From the NCBI RefSeq assembly GCF_034424315.1, contig NZ_CP139972.1:8130501-8194500 (forward strand): a stretch of 64,000 nt of DNA, written 5' to 3'. The number at the start of each line of letters is the position of its first letter. Within the stretch, counting starts at the first letter, position 1. The notes beneath the pieces were generated by a model. It made no database searches. It worked only from the letters and a program-made list of their open reading frames with translations, and was not told the origin of the DNA. This DNA is from Chitinophaga sancti. Lineage in GTDB: Bacteria > Bacteroidota > Bacteroidia > Chitinophagales > Chitinophagaceae. Position numbers and translations under genes: made by a program. Below, one piece after another: positions 19,601 to 26,214 of this stretch.

Positions 19601-22048
19601 CAGGGGATAGATTATGCTTATACATTGCAGGGATGGCTGAAGGGTATCAATAGTACAGCATTGACTCCATCATTTGATATAGGGCGCGATGGCGTGAGTG
19701 GTAGCATTGTTGCCAGGGATGCATTTGGATTTAGTCTGCATTACTTTGGTAACAGAGATTATTCACCGATTAGTGGTGCAGTGAAACCGTTTGCTGCGGC
19801 AGTGGGGAATAGCCCTTTATTTAATGGCAATATTTCTGCCATCAGTCAAAAGGTATCTACAATAGTTACGCCACTGGAATATACTTATTCTTATGATGTG
19901 CTTAATCGTATTACGGGGATGGTCGCTAATAAGGGCCTTGATAGTTTATCTAATTCCTGGACGAATGCTTTTGCAGCCCTGCCTGATTTTAAAGAGAAGA
20001 TCACGTATGATGGTAATGGGAATATCATGACTTATAAGCGTAATGGTAATAAGACCTTTGCGGGTGCTCCCCTGGGCATGGATAGTCTGACTTACTATTA
20101 CCGTCCGGGCACCAATAAGCTGAGTTATATTGTAGATTCTGTGAGATGGGGTAATTATGGAAACGATATTGATAATCAGCTTGCAGATAATTATCAATAT
20201 GATAGTATTGGTAATATGGTGTCTGACAGACGGGCCGGGGTGGATAGTATTAAATGGACTGTTTATGGCAAGATATCTAAAATATACAAACATGACAGTA
20301 CCGCTCTTTTTTATACCTATGATGCAGCAGGTAACCGGATAAGTAAGACGTTTGTAAGTAAGGCGAAGGATACAACGCAAACCTTGTATGTACGTGATGC
20401 GGCAGGCAATGTCATGAGTGTTTATGCGTACAAGGATACGGCGGTTAATAAAGGTCAGTTAAGTCAGATTGAAACTCATTTATATGGTTCAGGCAGGTTA
20501 GGTATGACGACCCTGGCGATCAATGTGCAGGATCAGTCACCGCAAGCGGTAACGATCATGACGGGGTTGGGTAATGGGAAAAATATTAACTTTATCAGAG
20601 GTAAGAAGTTCTTTGAGTTAGCGAATCATTTGGGTAATGTACTTGCTACGGTATCGGATAAGAAGATTGGTGTATCTGCGAATAATTTGACGATAGATTC
20701 TTATAATCCGGTCATCGTGTCAGCCCAGGAGTATTATCCTTTTGGGATGTTGATGCCGGGTAGAGGTGGGCATATTGGAGCTGGCAGGAATGTGGCGGGT
20801 ACGACGGTGGTAATGAATGGGGATACGGTTCCGGCTGTATTGACAGTTACTCAGCGGACGGCTAATTTGCCGGGTACTTATAAGGCAACGCAGGTGATAA
20901 GTTTTGAAGATGGGTTTGCAAGTGGGGATAGTGATGTGTTTACGACGGAGTTAGTGGATCAGGGGAGTACGGATTTGGGTACGGAGAGTGGGGTGAGTTA
21001 TGGGATAGATGCTAGGGGGTATAGGTATGGGTTTAATGGGAAGGAGAATGATAATGAGGTGAAGGGTGAGGGGAATTTTTTAGATTATGGAGCTAGAATT
21101 TATGATCCTCGAATTGCGCGTTGGTTGAGTCCTGATCCCATCCGGAAAAAATATCCTGCTTCGAGTCCATTTGTTTCTTCTATGAATAGTCCTCTCAAAT
21201 TGGCCGATGTTGATGGTGACGATGTTATCGTTACGATTGTAAAAAATTCTATAACATTTAGTTCTACAATTTATATTACAGGGCCAGGTGCTTTTGACGT
21301 TGCTAAAAATGCAAATGATAAGTACGAGGAATTCTCAAAGATGAGTCTACAAAACAGAACCTATAAGGATATAGATGGTACTATATATAACGTTCAAATA
21401 CAGATGAATTTTGTTGCCGTAAATCCTGACGATCCTAACGATCCAAATTATGTAAATTATAGGAGTACGCTTAAAGACCCTGTTGGAGGCTCTGGTAACA
21501 ATATCTTAAATTTAACGAATAATGAGGCAAACTTGATTAACGGCCGGGCAAATGCTGGGCATCCAGCGTCTGATAGTTATGCACCTACCAAGGAGGAATT
21601 CCCTGCGGCATATGGCGTTCCGCAAGCTAGATATACAAAAGGAGTTGGAAATATGGCATACTTAAATGCAAAGGTATCTGCCACAAAAAATGGCTTGATT
21701 TCTATCCATGAAACGTTTCATAACCTGGGTTTGGGAGATAGATATATGGACAATGTACATTACATGTTTACCTATTGTGCTGATGGTAAGGAGAAAACTG
21801 AAGTTTTACCTTTGATGACAGTAGCCCAAGAAGGCTTTGAAAACGATATGATGATTACAGGATTACAATTTTCGCAAGAACATATCGACAATTTGTCAAA
21901 AAGTGCTCTGTATTTAAGTAAAATTAGAGGTAATAAATTCGTGATGTTTCGAGCCGTTGATAACGTTAAAGTGACTGATAAGGAACGGGCTCCGAAAATA
22001 TTTAATGCTGGTAACACCGTTTACAAATTGGCTGAAAAGAAACCATAA
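13685..22048 (+). CDS. RHS-repeat toxin-shell protein with metzincin-like C-terminal tip
   Basis: The 2787-residue product begins with a signal peptide (about residues 1-28, ending NSHAQ). Residues about 290-420 contain the DUF6443-like opening (YDYQGRPAIQVMPAPT). YD repeats fill about residues 1655-2440. The RHS core ends at FNGKENDNEVKG ... YDPRIARWLSPDP (about 2449-2485), the family's hallmark junction. The remaining 300 residues are unlike the core: SIHETFHNLGLGDRY at about 2673-2687 gives HExxHxxGxxD, with His2675, Glu2676, His2679 and Asp2685 as likely zinc ligands and catalytic Glu. A possible Met-turn (LPLMTV) follows about 30 residues later. RHS shells enclose C-terminal toxins, so this is read as an interbacterial metalloprotease toxin. 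Toxicity and cleavage are inferred. Confidence 0.88.
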   Translation: MRQLLKKYKGIFYLLSLLLIIAINSHAQSVQAIRSSLDSSKIAVNNSIDVTDTTYFSSTKQPKLDLPYSVKNVVTLKINEYSKLYLPPTFSASVKVRITYAITDSKTDTISQTLTINYAANDPYTSRSSFVFSNSHQVKVEVLSVNVTAEKDILPALTLENEMYVKVAYKMTCTDAVDSVKDLGVTDGGDELIVSWKPVGGADDYDLEWTHIDSTALYRYGTPLDTEALFRNNATRVTITDRTYNIPLIFDAPGVVFYRVRAVQERANNVRMETVWSSKYPAGLGRFSFGGHEGKLNWQSAVSYAEEGNRKVVVNYLDGSLHSRQTVTKDNSTKTALVAETMYDYQGRPAIQVMPAPTLVNAVKYFKEFNNAANGAEYDKSLYDSMTVGVPAMSSLSGANMYYSPNNPDTATRANRFLPNANGYAFTQTEYTQDNTGRISRQSGVGDVFKLGSNHETRYLYGTPGQEELDLLFGTDVGDKTHYFKNSVQDANGQISVGYVDMHGRTIATALAGTPDSADLSALPGVTALSYIDTLSGAGRNVVKDLTLESTQSQLVPIEALYTFRYKLDTPSVRIQACPSAPIVKYPVLYDLEITITDDANNSRLPDSVAYVKVFHNYTPGSDPVANIKAKSIDTSFSIQLKKGSYQITKRLIVNSDALAYYRDNIYMTNAVCKTLNDFINEQRYLQSTTECLPSCQACLVKIGTWDSYRANYMSLNKVKDTTASRGTAWVAYEVAVEACNALCDSTSQTSDVLKQMLQDVTAPSGQYARPDSLSIYSIFYTDGIPNTKQVPYQDSLLVYLDANGKRDTVYDEQSGAWVIPQKLTAQQFGAKFKPSWANVLLKYHPEYCKYLTYLKFKESYDWDDKFLRTDLYYQANNSGYLNPLGDEAYNYFTTVAAKTDPITKNANITNALRQVMASYPDKSTGVSIYTTAVVRLKCPADGACISANKTPQQAFGGLACSADYDMAWRTFRELYLTAKHNLIDAEIDAALCPGIRSVSSDELIKAGFQTVFNTASKILNIKAPSYLGTDTAKAKTAIRAERDSSYAQNCRAYIADWISKLSPCIEVNTLTNTIIPRLVEVCKQGSDENHPLGASSVAPASTYKYRSFQDVLDEYYKSSNNVVPYSCNSYLITAPAPYDQPAPLYDVTLYGKPDTCLCTKLNSLRSEYVNNSTSDIKDTSFAAYLKRAKGISMSQNDLELLLNSCNGGGTCVSLSSPVNIPPAMQCNAGSLCVTCSAIGILNREYNRKYPDCGPKKSDDSVQLLKNQLFENYMNVKLGFRKHYWEYLEFMETCGVDTMEMNMYSSSRNTYPAGTLFTDSTSCQKYQKIVADFKALHPASQGDFFVVTKKVPLTSVAHIFDDGSTALNSTSSLAAGIVLKGGTRSVLRDHLNFNWSIIARDALISSATLSLYARVGKDLISPGGVISRTTQYDISSGNASNAHRNESANLIYGYFERATDSLLDNISIWSKGAGSVSYNHLAVGAFPVGYSNSNYINQTCTELIKDVFSRYVGYNNQGLIFKLSNEDTSSYKNIVFWGKTDSAAATPAYLTVTYTASRCEEFTAYFNERTGSTGKATDVNAVYYKACGTFPGICDPGFEPTNGPMLCGKESAIFASVPDMISNCSDSAFFVYSKGYEIYNAYRDSLRNNFDKVYRDTAIAGGQRELYTLGYNTSEYHYTLYYYDQAGNLTRTIPPAGVVTDRSAGWKAKLAAARAAGISCVPGHQMATEYRYNTLNQLVSKKTPDDSVTNYWYDKLGRMVVSQNVKQSLTKNYSYTNFDALGRVVEVGEISSSTPMTGMISRNEQSLANWLSAAASTRTQIVSTNYDIAYNGIDSLPITPKNLRNRVAWSGYYNTASDIPTRKFANASFYSYDIHGSVDTLLQFYKEGPMYTYYNRFKKMVYQYDLISGKVNLVAYQPGQKDAFYHRYSYDSENRLTNVETSQDSIYWEKDAYYEYYKHGPLARVVIGQQQVQGIDYAYTLQGWLKGINSTALTPSFDIGRDGVSGSIVARDAFGFSLHYFGNRDYSPISGAVKPFAAAVGNSPLFNGNISAISQKVSTIVTPLEYTYSYDVLNRITGMVANKGLDSLSNSWTNAFAALPDFKEKITYDGNGNIMTYKRNGNKTFAGAPLGMDSLTYYYRPGTNKLSYIVDSVRWGNYGNDIDNQLADNYQYDSIGNMVSDRRAGVDSIKWTVYGKISKIYKHDSTALFYTYDAAGNRISKTFVSKAKDTTQTLYVRDAAGNVMSVYAYKDTAVNKGQLSQIETHLYGSGRLGMTTLAINVQDQSPQAVTIMTGLGNGKNINFIRGKKFFELANHLGNVLATVSDKKIGVSANNLTIDSYNPVIVSAQEYYPFGMLMPGRGGHIGAGRNVAGTTVVMNGDTVPAVLTVTQRTANLPGTYKATQVISFEDGFASGDSDVFTTELVDQGSTDLGTESGVSYGIDARGYRYGFNGKENDNEVKGEGNFLDYGARIYDPRIARWLSPDPIRKKYPASSPFVSSMNSPLKLADVDGDDVIVTIVKNSITFSSTIYITGPGAFDVAKNANDKYEEFSKMSLQNRTYKDIDGTIYNVQIQMNFVAVNPDDPNDPNYVNYRSTLKDPVGGSGNNILNLTNNEANLINGRANAGHPASDSYAPTKEEFPAAYGVPQARYTKGVGNMAYLNAKVSATKNGLISIHETFHNLGLGDRYMDNVHYMFTYCADGKEKTEVLPLMTVAQEGFENDMMITGLQFSQEHIDNLSKSALYLSKIRGNKFVMFRAVDNVKVTDKERAPKIFNAGNTVYKLAEKKP

Positions 22049-22087
22049 AAAGCTAAGTAAACAATAGTTGACTTAAAAGTAAATGTT

Positions 22088-22657
22088 ATGTATAGAGTAT
22101 TTTTTTCACTAATATTTATGATGTTTACAACACCATGTTATTCACAGAAAGAGAATGGGTCGATGATCTTGAAAATAGATGGTTATATGATTGATTTCAG
22201 TGGACAAATGATTTTTCAACCTTGTGATAGTGATACCACCGACCTTTTTGAATCTTTAGATGGCACATCTTTTAATATCTGGTGTAATCAGATAACCGAT
22301 AGGCTATGCGAGTCATTTGATGGATTGGGTGACACTATCTGGGTGGATTATTCAACCTCCAAAGATGCCAATATTAATTATGGGTATATCAGGTATTTTC
22401 ATTGTATGATAAAGATTGCACTGAATTTTATAGGCGAAAACCCAAATGATTTTAGAATATATGATGTGCCAAAATATGAGATAATCGAAGAAGATAAGAG
22501 ATACCCGATTTTGGGGTTTTATGTAAGAGGATTTTTAAAGGAAGTTATACCAACTGATCGCCAATTGTTACTAAAGATGTATAAGTTTTACGATGAAAAT
22601 AATTATACAGTGCCACCTTTATTAGATAGCATCGTAAATCAAAAAATTCTTAGGTAG
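22088..22657 (+). CDS. Small exported protein after RHS tip, candidate immunity protein
   Basis: The 189-residue product has a signal peptide (MYRVFFSLIFMMFTTPCYSQ). The Cys is followed by Tyr and not preceded by a lipobox, so cleavage is more likely by signal peptidase I than as a lipoprotein. The mature part is acidic and contains no known motif. It starts 39 bp after the RHS stop, has the same AT-rich composition as the tip, and is followed by transposase debris. In polymorphic toxin loci this slot holds the cognate immunity gene. A periplasmic immunity would fit a protease delivered to the periplasm. No homology is recognised; the role rests on position. Confidence 0.65.
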   Translation: MYRVFFSLIFMMFTTPCYSQKENGSMILKIDGYMIDFSGQMIFQPCDSDTTDLFESLDGTSFNIWCNQITDRLCESFDGLGDTIWVDYSTSKDANINYGYIRYFHCMIKIALNFIGENPNDFRIYDVPKYEIIEEDKRYPILGFYVRGFLKEVIPTDRQLLLKMYKFYDENNYTVPPLLDSIVNQKILR

Positions 22658-22781
22658 GGATAGCCCTTTTTGATATACAGGGAACCAATTTTTTTGTTTA
22701 GTGTATGTTTAAAAATTTGAGGGTCTAATATTAAGAAAGTACGAATCGATCAATTAGTTTGGATTTGCCACAAAACAAACT

Positions 22782-23200
22782 ATGAGAACCAAGTTCACAT
22801 TATTGACCGATTCGCACTGGAAAAGTATAGAATATATATTAACGAGCAAAAGGAAGCGTAAATATTGCCTTCGTACTATCTTCAATGCTATTTTATGGAT
22901 TTGTAGAACAGGTAGTCAATGACGTAATCTAGGTAGTGATTTCCCCTACTGGCAGATAGTTTACTACTATTTTAGTAAATGGAAAAATAATGGTGTGCTG
23001 GAACAGGTGATGTTAAAATTGGTAAGAAAGGAAAGAATAGGTCAGGAACACCATTACGCTCCATCAGTAAGTGCTATTGATAGCCAAAGCATAAAGAAAA
23101 GTGCCTTTGTAAGTATAGAAACCGGCATTGATGAAGGTAAGCATATCAATGGACGAAAAAGACATCTTGCTGTTGATAGTGTACATCATTATTCAATAGG
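22782..23200 (+). pseudogene. IS5-family transposase remnant with nonsense mutation
   Basis: From ATG 22782 the frame reads MRTKFTLLTDSHWKSIEYIL and then a TGA at 22920-22922 in the context GSQ-stop-RNLGSDFPYWQIVYYYF. IS5-type transposases normally carry a Trp at that place (QWRNLP), so TGG to TGA is the likely lesion. The frame continues in phase through SAIDSQSIKKSAF to GRKRHLAVDS, which holds the first catalytic-Asp region, and is then lost at about 23185-23200. The rest of the transposase is missing. It is therefore an inactive insertion-sequence fragment. Confidence 0.8.
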
Positions 23201-23380
23201 CGGAAGTATCCATACGATTGCTTTAACGAATTATATCATCATCGCTGGAGTATTGAATACGCGTATAAGTTATTCAAATGCAGAGTAGGAATGGAAGTAT
23301 TCTCCAGAAAAACGGCCAGAGCAGTGAGGTTGGATTTAAGCCACCATCAATGGGATGTAAACAACTTTAGCCTTAACTAA
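23201..23380 (+). pseudogene. C-terminal remnant of a second, IS4-like transposase
   Basis: In a different frame from the IS5 remnant, codons from 23201 to the TAA at 23378-23380 read RKYPYDCFNELYHHRWSIEY and then AYKLFKCRVGMEVFSRKTA. This resembles the ELYxxRWxIEexYKxxK ... FSGKTA segment of IS4-type DDE transposases, which carries the third catalytic Glu (here the E of SIEY). It abuts the IS5 fragment with almost no spacer, so two insertions were nested or joined by deletion. Only about 59 residues remain. Confidence 0.55.
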
Positions 23381-23541
23381 ACAACATTGATTTTAAACTA
23401 ATAAAATGAAGACGAACAAGAGTATTATATTAAGATCCTGGAGCTGGTTAAAGGAAGATGTAGGGGCATGCATCCCCTGGTCCGGCAAACCCGTGAACAG
23501 CAGTAATAAGTTTCTGTATTATATTTACACAAATAACACGT

Positions 23542-24129
23542 ATGGCTCCCATTAACACCCCAGATGAATTCTTCGCTCACCTTTCCCAATGGAAAGATGA
23601 ACTCCTTACACTCCGCACAATCCTCCTCAAAACCGGCCTGGAAGAGACTTTCAAATGGGGCAAACCCACTTACACCTCCAATGGTAAGAACATCGTAGGC
23701 ATCAGTGATTTCAAATCCTACTGCGGCCTCTGGTTTTTCCAGGGTGCACTGCTGGAAGATAAGGCCAAAGTGCTGATCAACGCACAGGAAGGTACCAAGG
23801 CCATGCGCTCCATGCGCTTTGCATCTATAAAAGAGATCGATGAAAAACTCATCAAAGCCTACGTGGCAGAAGCGGTCGCAAACGAAGCCAGCGGAATTAA
23901 AATTACTGCCGATAAAAACAAACCACTTATCATTCCGGAAGAATTGCAAAACTTATTAGATACCTACCCCACTCTCAAAGAGAAATTCGCCGCATTCAAT
24001 AAAACTAATCAAAGAGATTTCGCAGAATACATCGCCACCGCAAAACAGGAAAAGACCAGGCAAACCAGGTTAGAAAAAGTTCATACCTACATAGAGCAGG
24101 GCATTGGCTTGCATGATAAATACAAATAA
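23542..24129 (+). CDS. DUF1801 / YdeI-OmpD-associated family protein
   Basis: The 195-residue product has an N-terminal DUF1801-type fold. The core EETFKWGKPTYTSNGKNIVG is at residues 35-54, followed by SYCGLWFFQGALL. The C-terminal half has the YdeI/OmpD-associated segment (IPEELQNLLDTYPTLKEKFA, then FAEYIATAKQEKTRQTRLEK). Members are small cytoplasmic proteins of unproven function, some linked to stress or bacteriocin tolerance. No signal peptide is present. It stands alone between transposase debris and the galactanase, and an upstream TATATTTA at about 23519 could be part of its promoter. Confidence 0.85.
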   Translation: MAPINTPDEFFAHLSQWKDELLTLRTILLKTGLEETFKWGKPTYTSNGKNIVGISDFKSYCGLWFFQGALLEDKAKVLINAQEGTKAMRSMRFASIKEIDEKLIKAYVAEAVANEASGIKITADKNKPLIIPEELQNLLDTYPTLKEKFAAFNKTNQRDFAEYIATAKQEKTRQTRLEKVHTYIEQGIGLHDKYK

Positions 24130-24204
24130 CCTGTATTGGAAATTATGACAAGGATAATGAGGCGAATTGTGCACTTTGCGCTATATATAAAGTAGCACAG
24201 GAAG

Positions 24205-24396
24205 ATGGAAAACTGGTGGTATAGTGATTATTATAGCCCTGTTAATCAACAGCGAGGATTTGAGTCATTGAGACAATTGGCGATCAATAGCGAAGGAGAC
24301 GTAGTAGTGGTAGGCGTAGCCAGTAGCAGGGCTACGATCCTTAGTCATGATCTTGCTGTAACAAAAGAATATTTCCCGCTTAGTTATTATAATTAA
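24205..24396 (+). pseudogene. Short orphan reading frame, possible gene fragment
   Basis: A 63-codon frame encodes MENWWYSDYYSPVN, a mid-section INSEGDVVVVGVASS and an end in PLSYYN. The middle resembles a strand pair of a beta-propeller-type repeat, but the piece is too short to be a domain. In-phase sequence upstream is also partly readable but broken by stops. It has no Shine-Dalgarno sequence or clear promoter. It may be the tail of a decayed gene or chance coding. Confidence 0.25.
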
Positions 24397-24397
24397 T

Positions 24398-24405
24398 TAT
24401 ATTTG
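24398..24405 (+). promoter_or_regulatory. -7 box for the GH43 gene
   Basis: TATATTTG matches TAnnTTTG 22 bp upstream of the ATG at 24427. A TTTC at 24372-24375 is the best -33 candidate, with 22 bp between the boxes. Confidence 0.45.
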
Positions 24406-24426
24406 TCTTACTGACATTTATAACCC

Positions 24427-25383
24427 ATGAAACACATTCTTACCTGTATCCTGCTGATACTTGGATCTGCCCTGCATGCGCAGATCCATCCCGGCGCTCC
24501 CTGGCCTGATAACAATGGCAATCATATCCAGGCACACGGTGGCGGCATTATCAAAATCAAAGATACCTACTACTGGTATGGTGAAGAAAGACGCCAGGGA
24601 TTGGACACTGCTTTACGCTATGTAAGTTGTTATGCCAGCAAAGACCTGATGCACTGGACATTCAAAGGGGATGTGTTGAAATTATCTGATCCTGAACAGC
24701 TTGGACATCACTGGGTATTGGAAAGACCTAAAGTATACTACAATAAGAAATCCAGGAAGTACGTGATGTACTTCCACCTCGATAGCCGTGACTATAAATT
24801 CGCCCGTGTAGGGATTGCCGTGAGCAATCAACCAGATGGCAATTACACTTATGTAAAAAGCTTCCGGCCGCTGGGATTTGAAAGCCGTGATATCGGGCAG
24901 TTCATTGATGATGATGGCACAGCCTATATCGTGTTTGAAGACAGGCCCAATGGCTTCCACATTGCGAAGTTGTCAGACGACTATATGACAGTAGAGAAGG
25001 ATATGAGCCTGGTGAAAGCACCGATGGAAGGTGGCGCGATTGTGCATTACAAAGGATTATATTATTCAATTGGTTCCCGCCTGACAGGTTGGGATCCGAA
25101 TCCCAATAAATATGCTACGGCTCCTACATTGGAAGGACCCTGGACAGCGTTCAAGGATATAGCACCCCCGGAAAAAAGGACCTATGGTTCACAATCTACG
25201 ATGCTCTTAAAAGTAGATACTACTATTATTTTCATGGGCGATATCTGGAAACCAAAGGAGCAATGGAATTCTGCCTACCTGTGGATGCCTTTGCAGATAG
25301 GTGATGGAAAACTCTTCCTGCCTGAGCCTGCGCCCTGGACAATAGACGTAAAAACAGGGGCCTGGAAAAAACTGGATGAGTAG
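24427..25383 (+). CDS. GH43 subfamily-24-like exo-beta-1,3-galactanase
   Basis: The 318-residue product has a signal peptide (to about residue 19) and then a single five-bladed-propeller glycosidase domain. QAHGGGIIKIKDTYYWYGEE at residues 35-54 is the usual opening of this GH43 group. HWVLERPKV (Glu99), APMEGGAIV (Glu201) and RTYGSQSTM (Gln256) correspond to the conserved residues of characterised exo-beta-1,3-galactanases, where a Glu is the acid and a Gln replaces the usual Asp base. Substrate would be the beta-1,3-galactan backbone of arabinogalactan. No CBM is attached. The GH27-GH51 fusion about 4 kb away would remove side chains. Another beta-galactosidase specificity cannot be excluded. 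Confidence 0.85.
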   Translation: MKHILTCILLILGSALHAQIHPGAPWPDNNGNHIQAHGGGIIKIKDTYYWYGEERRQGLDTALRYVSCYASKDLMHWTFKGDVLKLSDPEQLGHHWVLERPKVYYNKKSRKYVMYFHLDSRDYKFARVGIAVSNQPDGNYTYVKSFRPLGFESRDIGQFIDDDGTAYIVFEDRPNGFHIAKLSDDYMTVEKDMSLVKAPMEGGAIVHYKGLYYSIGSRLTGWDPNPNKYATAPTLEGPWTAFKDIAPPEKRTYGSQSTMLLKVDTTIIFMGDIWKPKEQWNSAYLWMPLQIGDGKLFLPEPAPWTIDVKTGAWKKLDE

Positions 25384-25446
25384 CCCCGTATCCACATGCA
25401 AATGGATAGGAAATTGTAAATATTAAATAGGGAAAAAACTAACAGC

Positions 25447-25986
25447 TTACTCCAGTGGCAACTCCCGCACGGTCTCATTACCCGGCAAATCCACCGCCAC
25501 CACTATCACCCTGCCTCCTGCGGGGCGCGAAGTCGTTTTATAATACCAATCCACTCCGTTCCGGCCTAATACGGCTTTCCCTCTTTCTTTAATAACGCCA
25601 TCGGCATCCACTACCCGTACCTCCACTTCCGCTATCCGGAATTCATCCTTCACGGTCACCACCACGGTCTCCTCTTCCAGCACAATATTCTGAATCTCTG
25701 GCGACCTGTAAGCATCCTTCACCGCCATATTATAGGCATTCTGCCCTGGCCCTGTCAGTGATTTATAGTAAGCCTTCAGCTCCGGATCCTGGATGATCAC
25801 CCTCGCATACGCCGCCGCTACCTTCATCTTATACCTCGCTTCCAGCTGTTTTAAGGTAGGTGGTTTGGTGGATGGGCCGCGTTTCTTCGCCATAATAATC
25901 TGCCCATTCCTTTCGTAAATAGTGATTTGATCGCCCAGGGTACCCCGGACTACCTGTAATAAAACATTGTCTAACACTAAAGCCAT
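25447..25986 (-). CDS. Conserved hypothetical protein
   Basis: The 179-residue product starts MALVLDNVLLQVVRGTLGDQ and has no signal peptide or membrane segment. The N-terminal half contains a basic stretch (AKKRGPSTKPPTLKQLEARY) and a helical segment with YYKSLTGPGQNAYNMAVKDA. The C-terminal half is beta-rich (ETVVVTVKDEFRIAEVEVRV ... GVDWYYKTT). I recognise the pattern as a lineage-restricted Bacteroidota cytoplasmic protein but know no function. It is transcribed away from dusB; the shared upstream region carries strong palindromes. Confidence 0.75.
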   Translation of the reverse strand: MALVLDNVLLQVVRGTLGDQITIYERNGQIIMAKKRGPSTKPPTLKQLEARYKMKVAAAYARVIIQDPELKAYYKSLTGPGQNAYNMAVKDAYRSPEIQNIVLEEETVVVTVKDEFRIAEVEVRVVDADGVIKERGKAVLGRNGVDWYYKTTSRPAGGRVIVVAVDLPGNETVRELPLE

Positions 25987-26051
25987 AGGATGCTATTTTG
26001 AGATTAACACTATTAATGTACAGTATTCGCTCTGTTTACAGTCCGGCTTTT

Positions 26052-26131
26052 ATACTAATTGAGTATTGCTACTACACTTTATTTACATTGTAAGGTCACT
26101 TTAATATCAATTGGATATTGAAGTGACCTTA
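26052..26131. repeat. Two AATTG-centred palindromes, one extended to 18-bp arms
   Basis: The first palindrome is ATACT-AATTG-AGTAT at 26052-26066. The second has 18-bp arms with one mismatch (26091-26108 and 26114-26131) around the same 5-nt spacer AATTG at 26109-26113. Its inner part is ATATC-AATTG-GATAT. The two centres are 52 bp apart, about five helical turns. They lie between divergent promoters, so they are not terminators. Regulatory sites or remains of a small mobile palindrome are both possible. Confidence 0.6.
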
Positions 26132-26189
26132 TCCTTACCTTAGAGTACCCTCATAATATAGGTAAAGCAGTAGTATCCGATACTATTCT

Positions 26190-26197
26190 TACCTTTG
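26190..26197 (+). promoter_or_regulatory. -7 box for dusB
   Basis: TACCTTTG fits TAnnTTTG and lies 17 bp before the ATG at 26215, implying a very short leader. No clear -33 TTTG is seen. Confidence 0.5.
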
Positions 26198-26214
26198 CTC
26201 CTCTTATTTTCAAT

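Noticed and set aside
22088..22150. Reading the immunity candidate as a lipoprotein (Cys at position 17)
   Set aside because: The residues before the Cys (TTP) do not make a lipobox; ordinary signal-peptidase cleavage after the following YSQ is more likely.
23406..23555. A 49-codon frame just before the DUF1801 gene
   Set aside because: It overlaps the start of a well-supported gene, has no recognisable motif and may be transposon debris.
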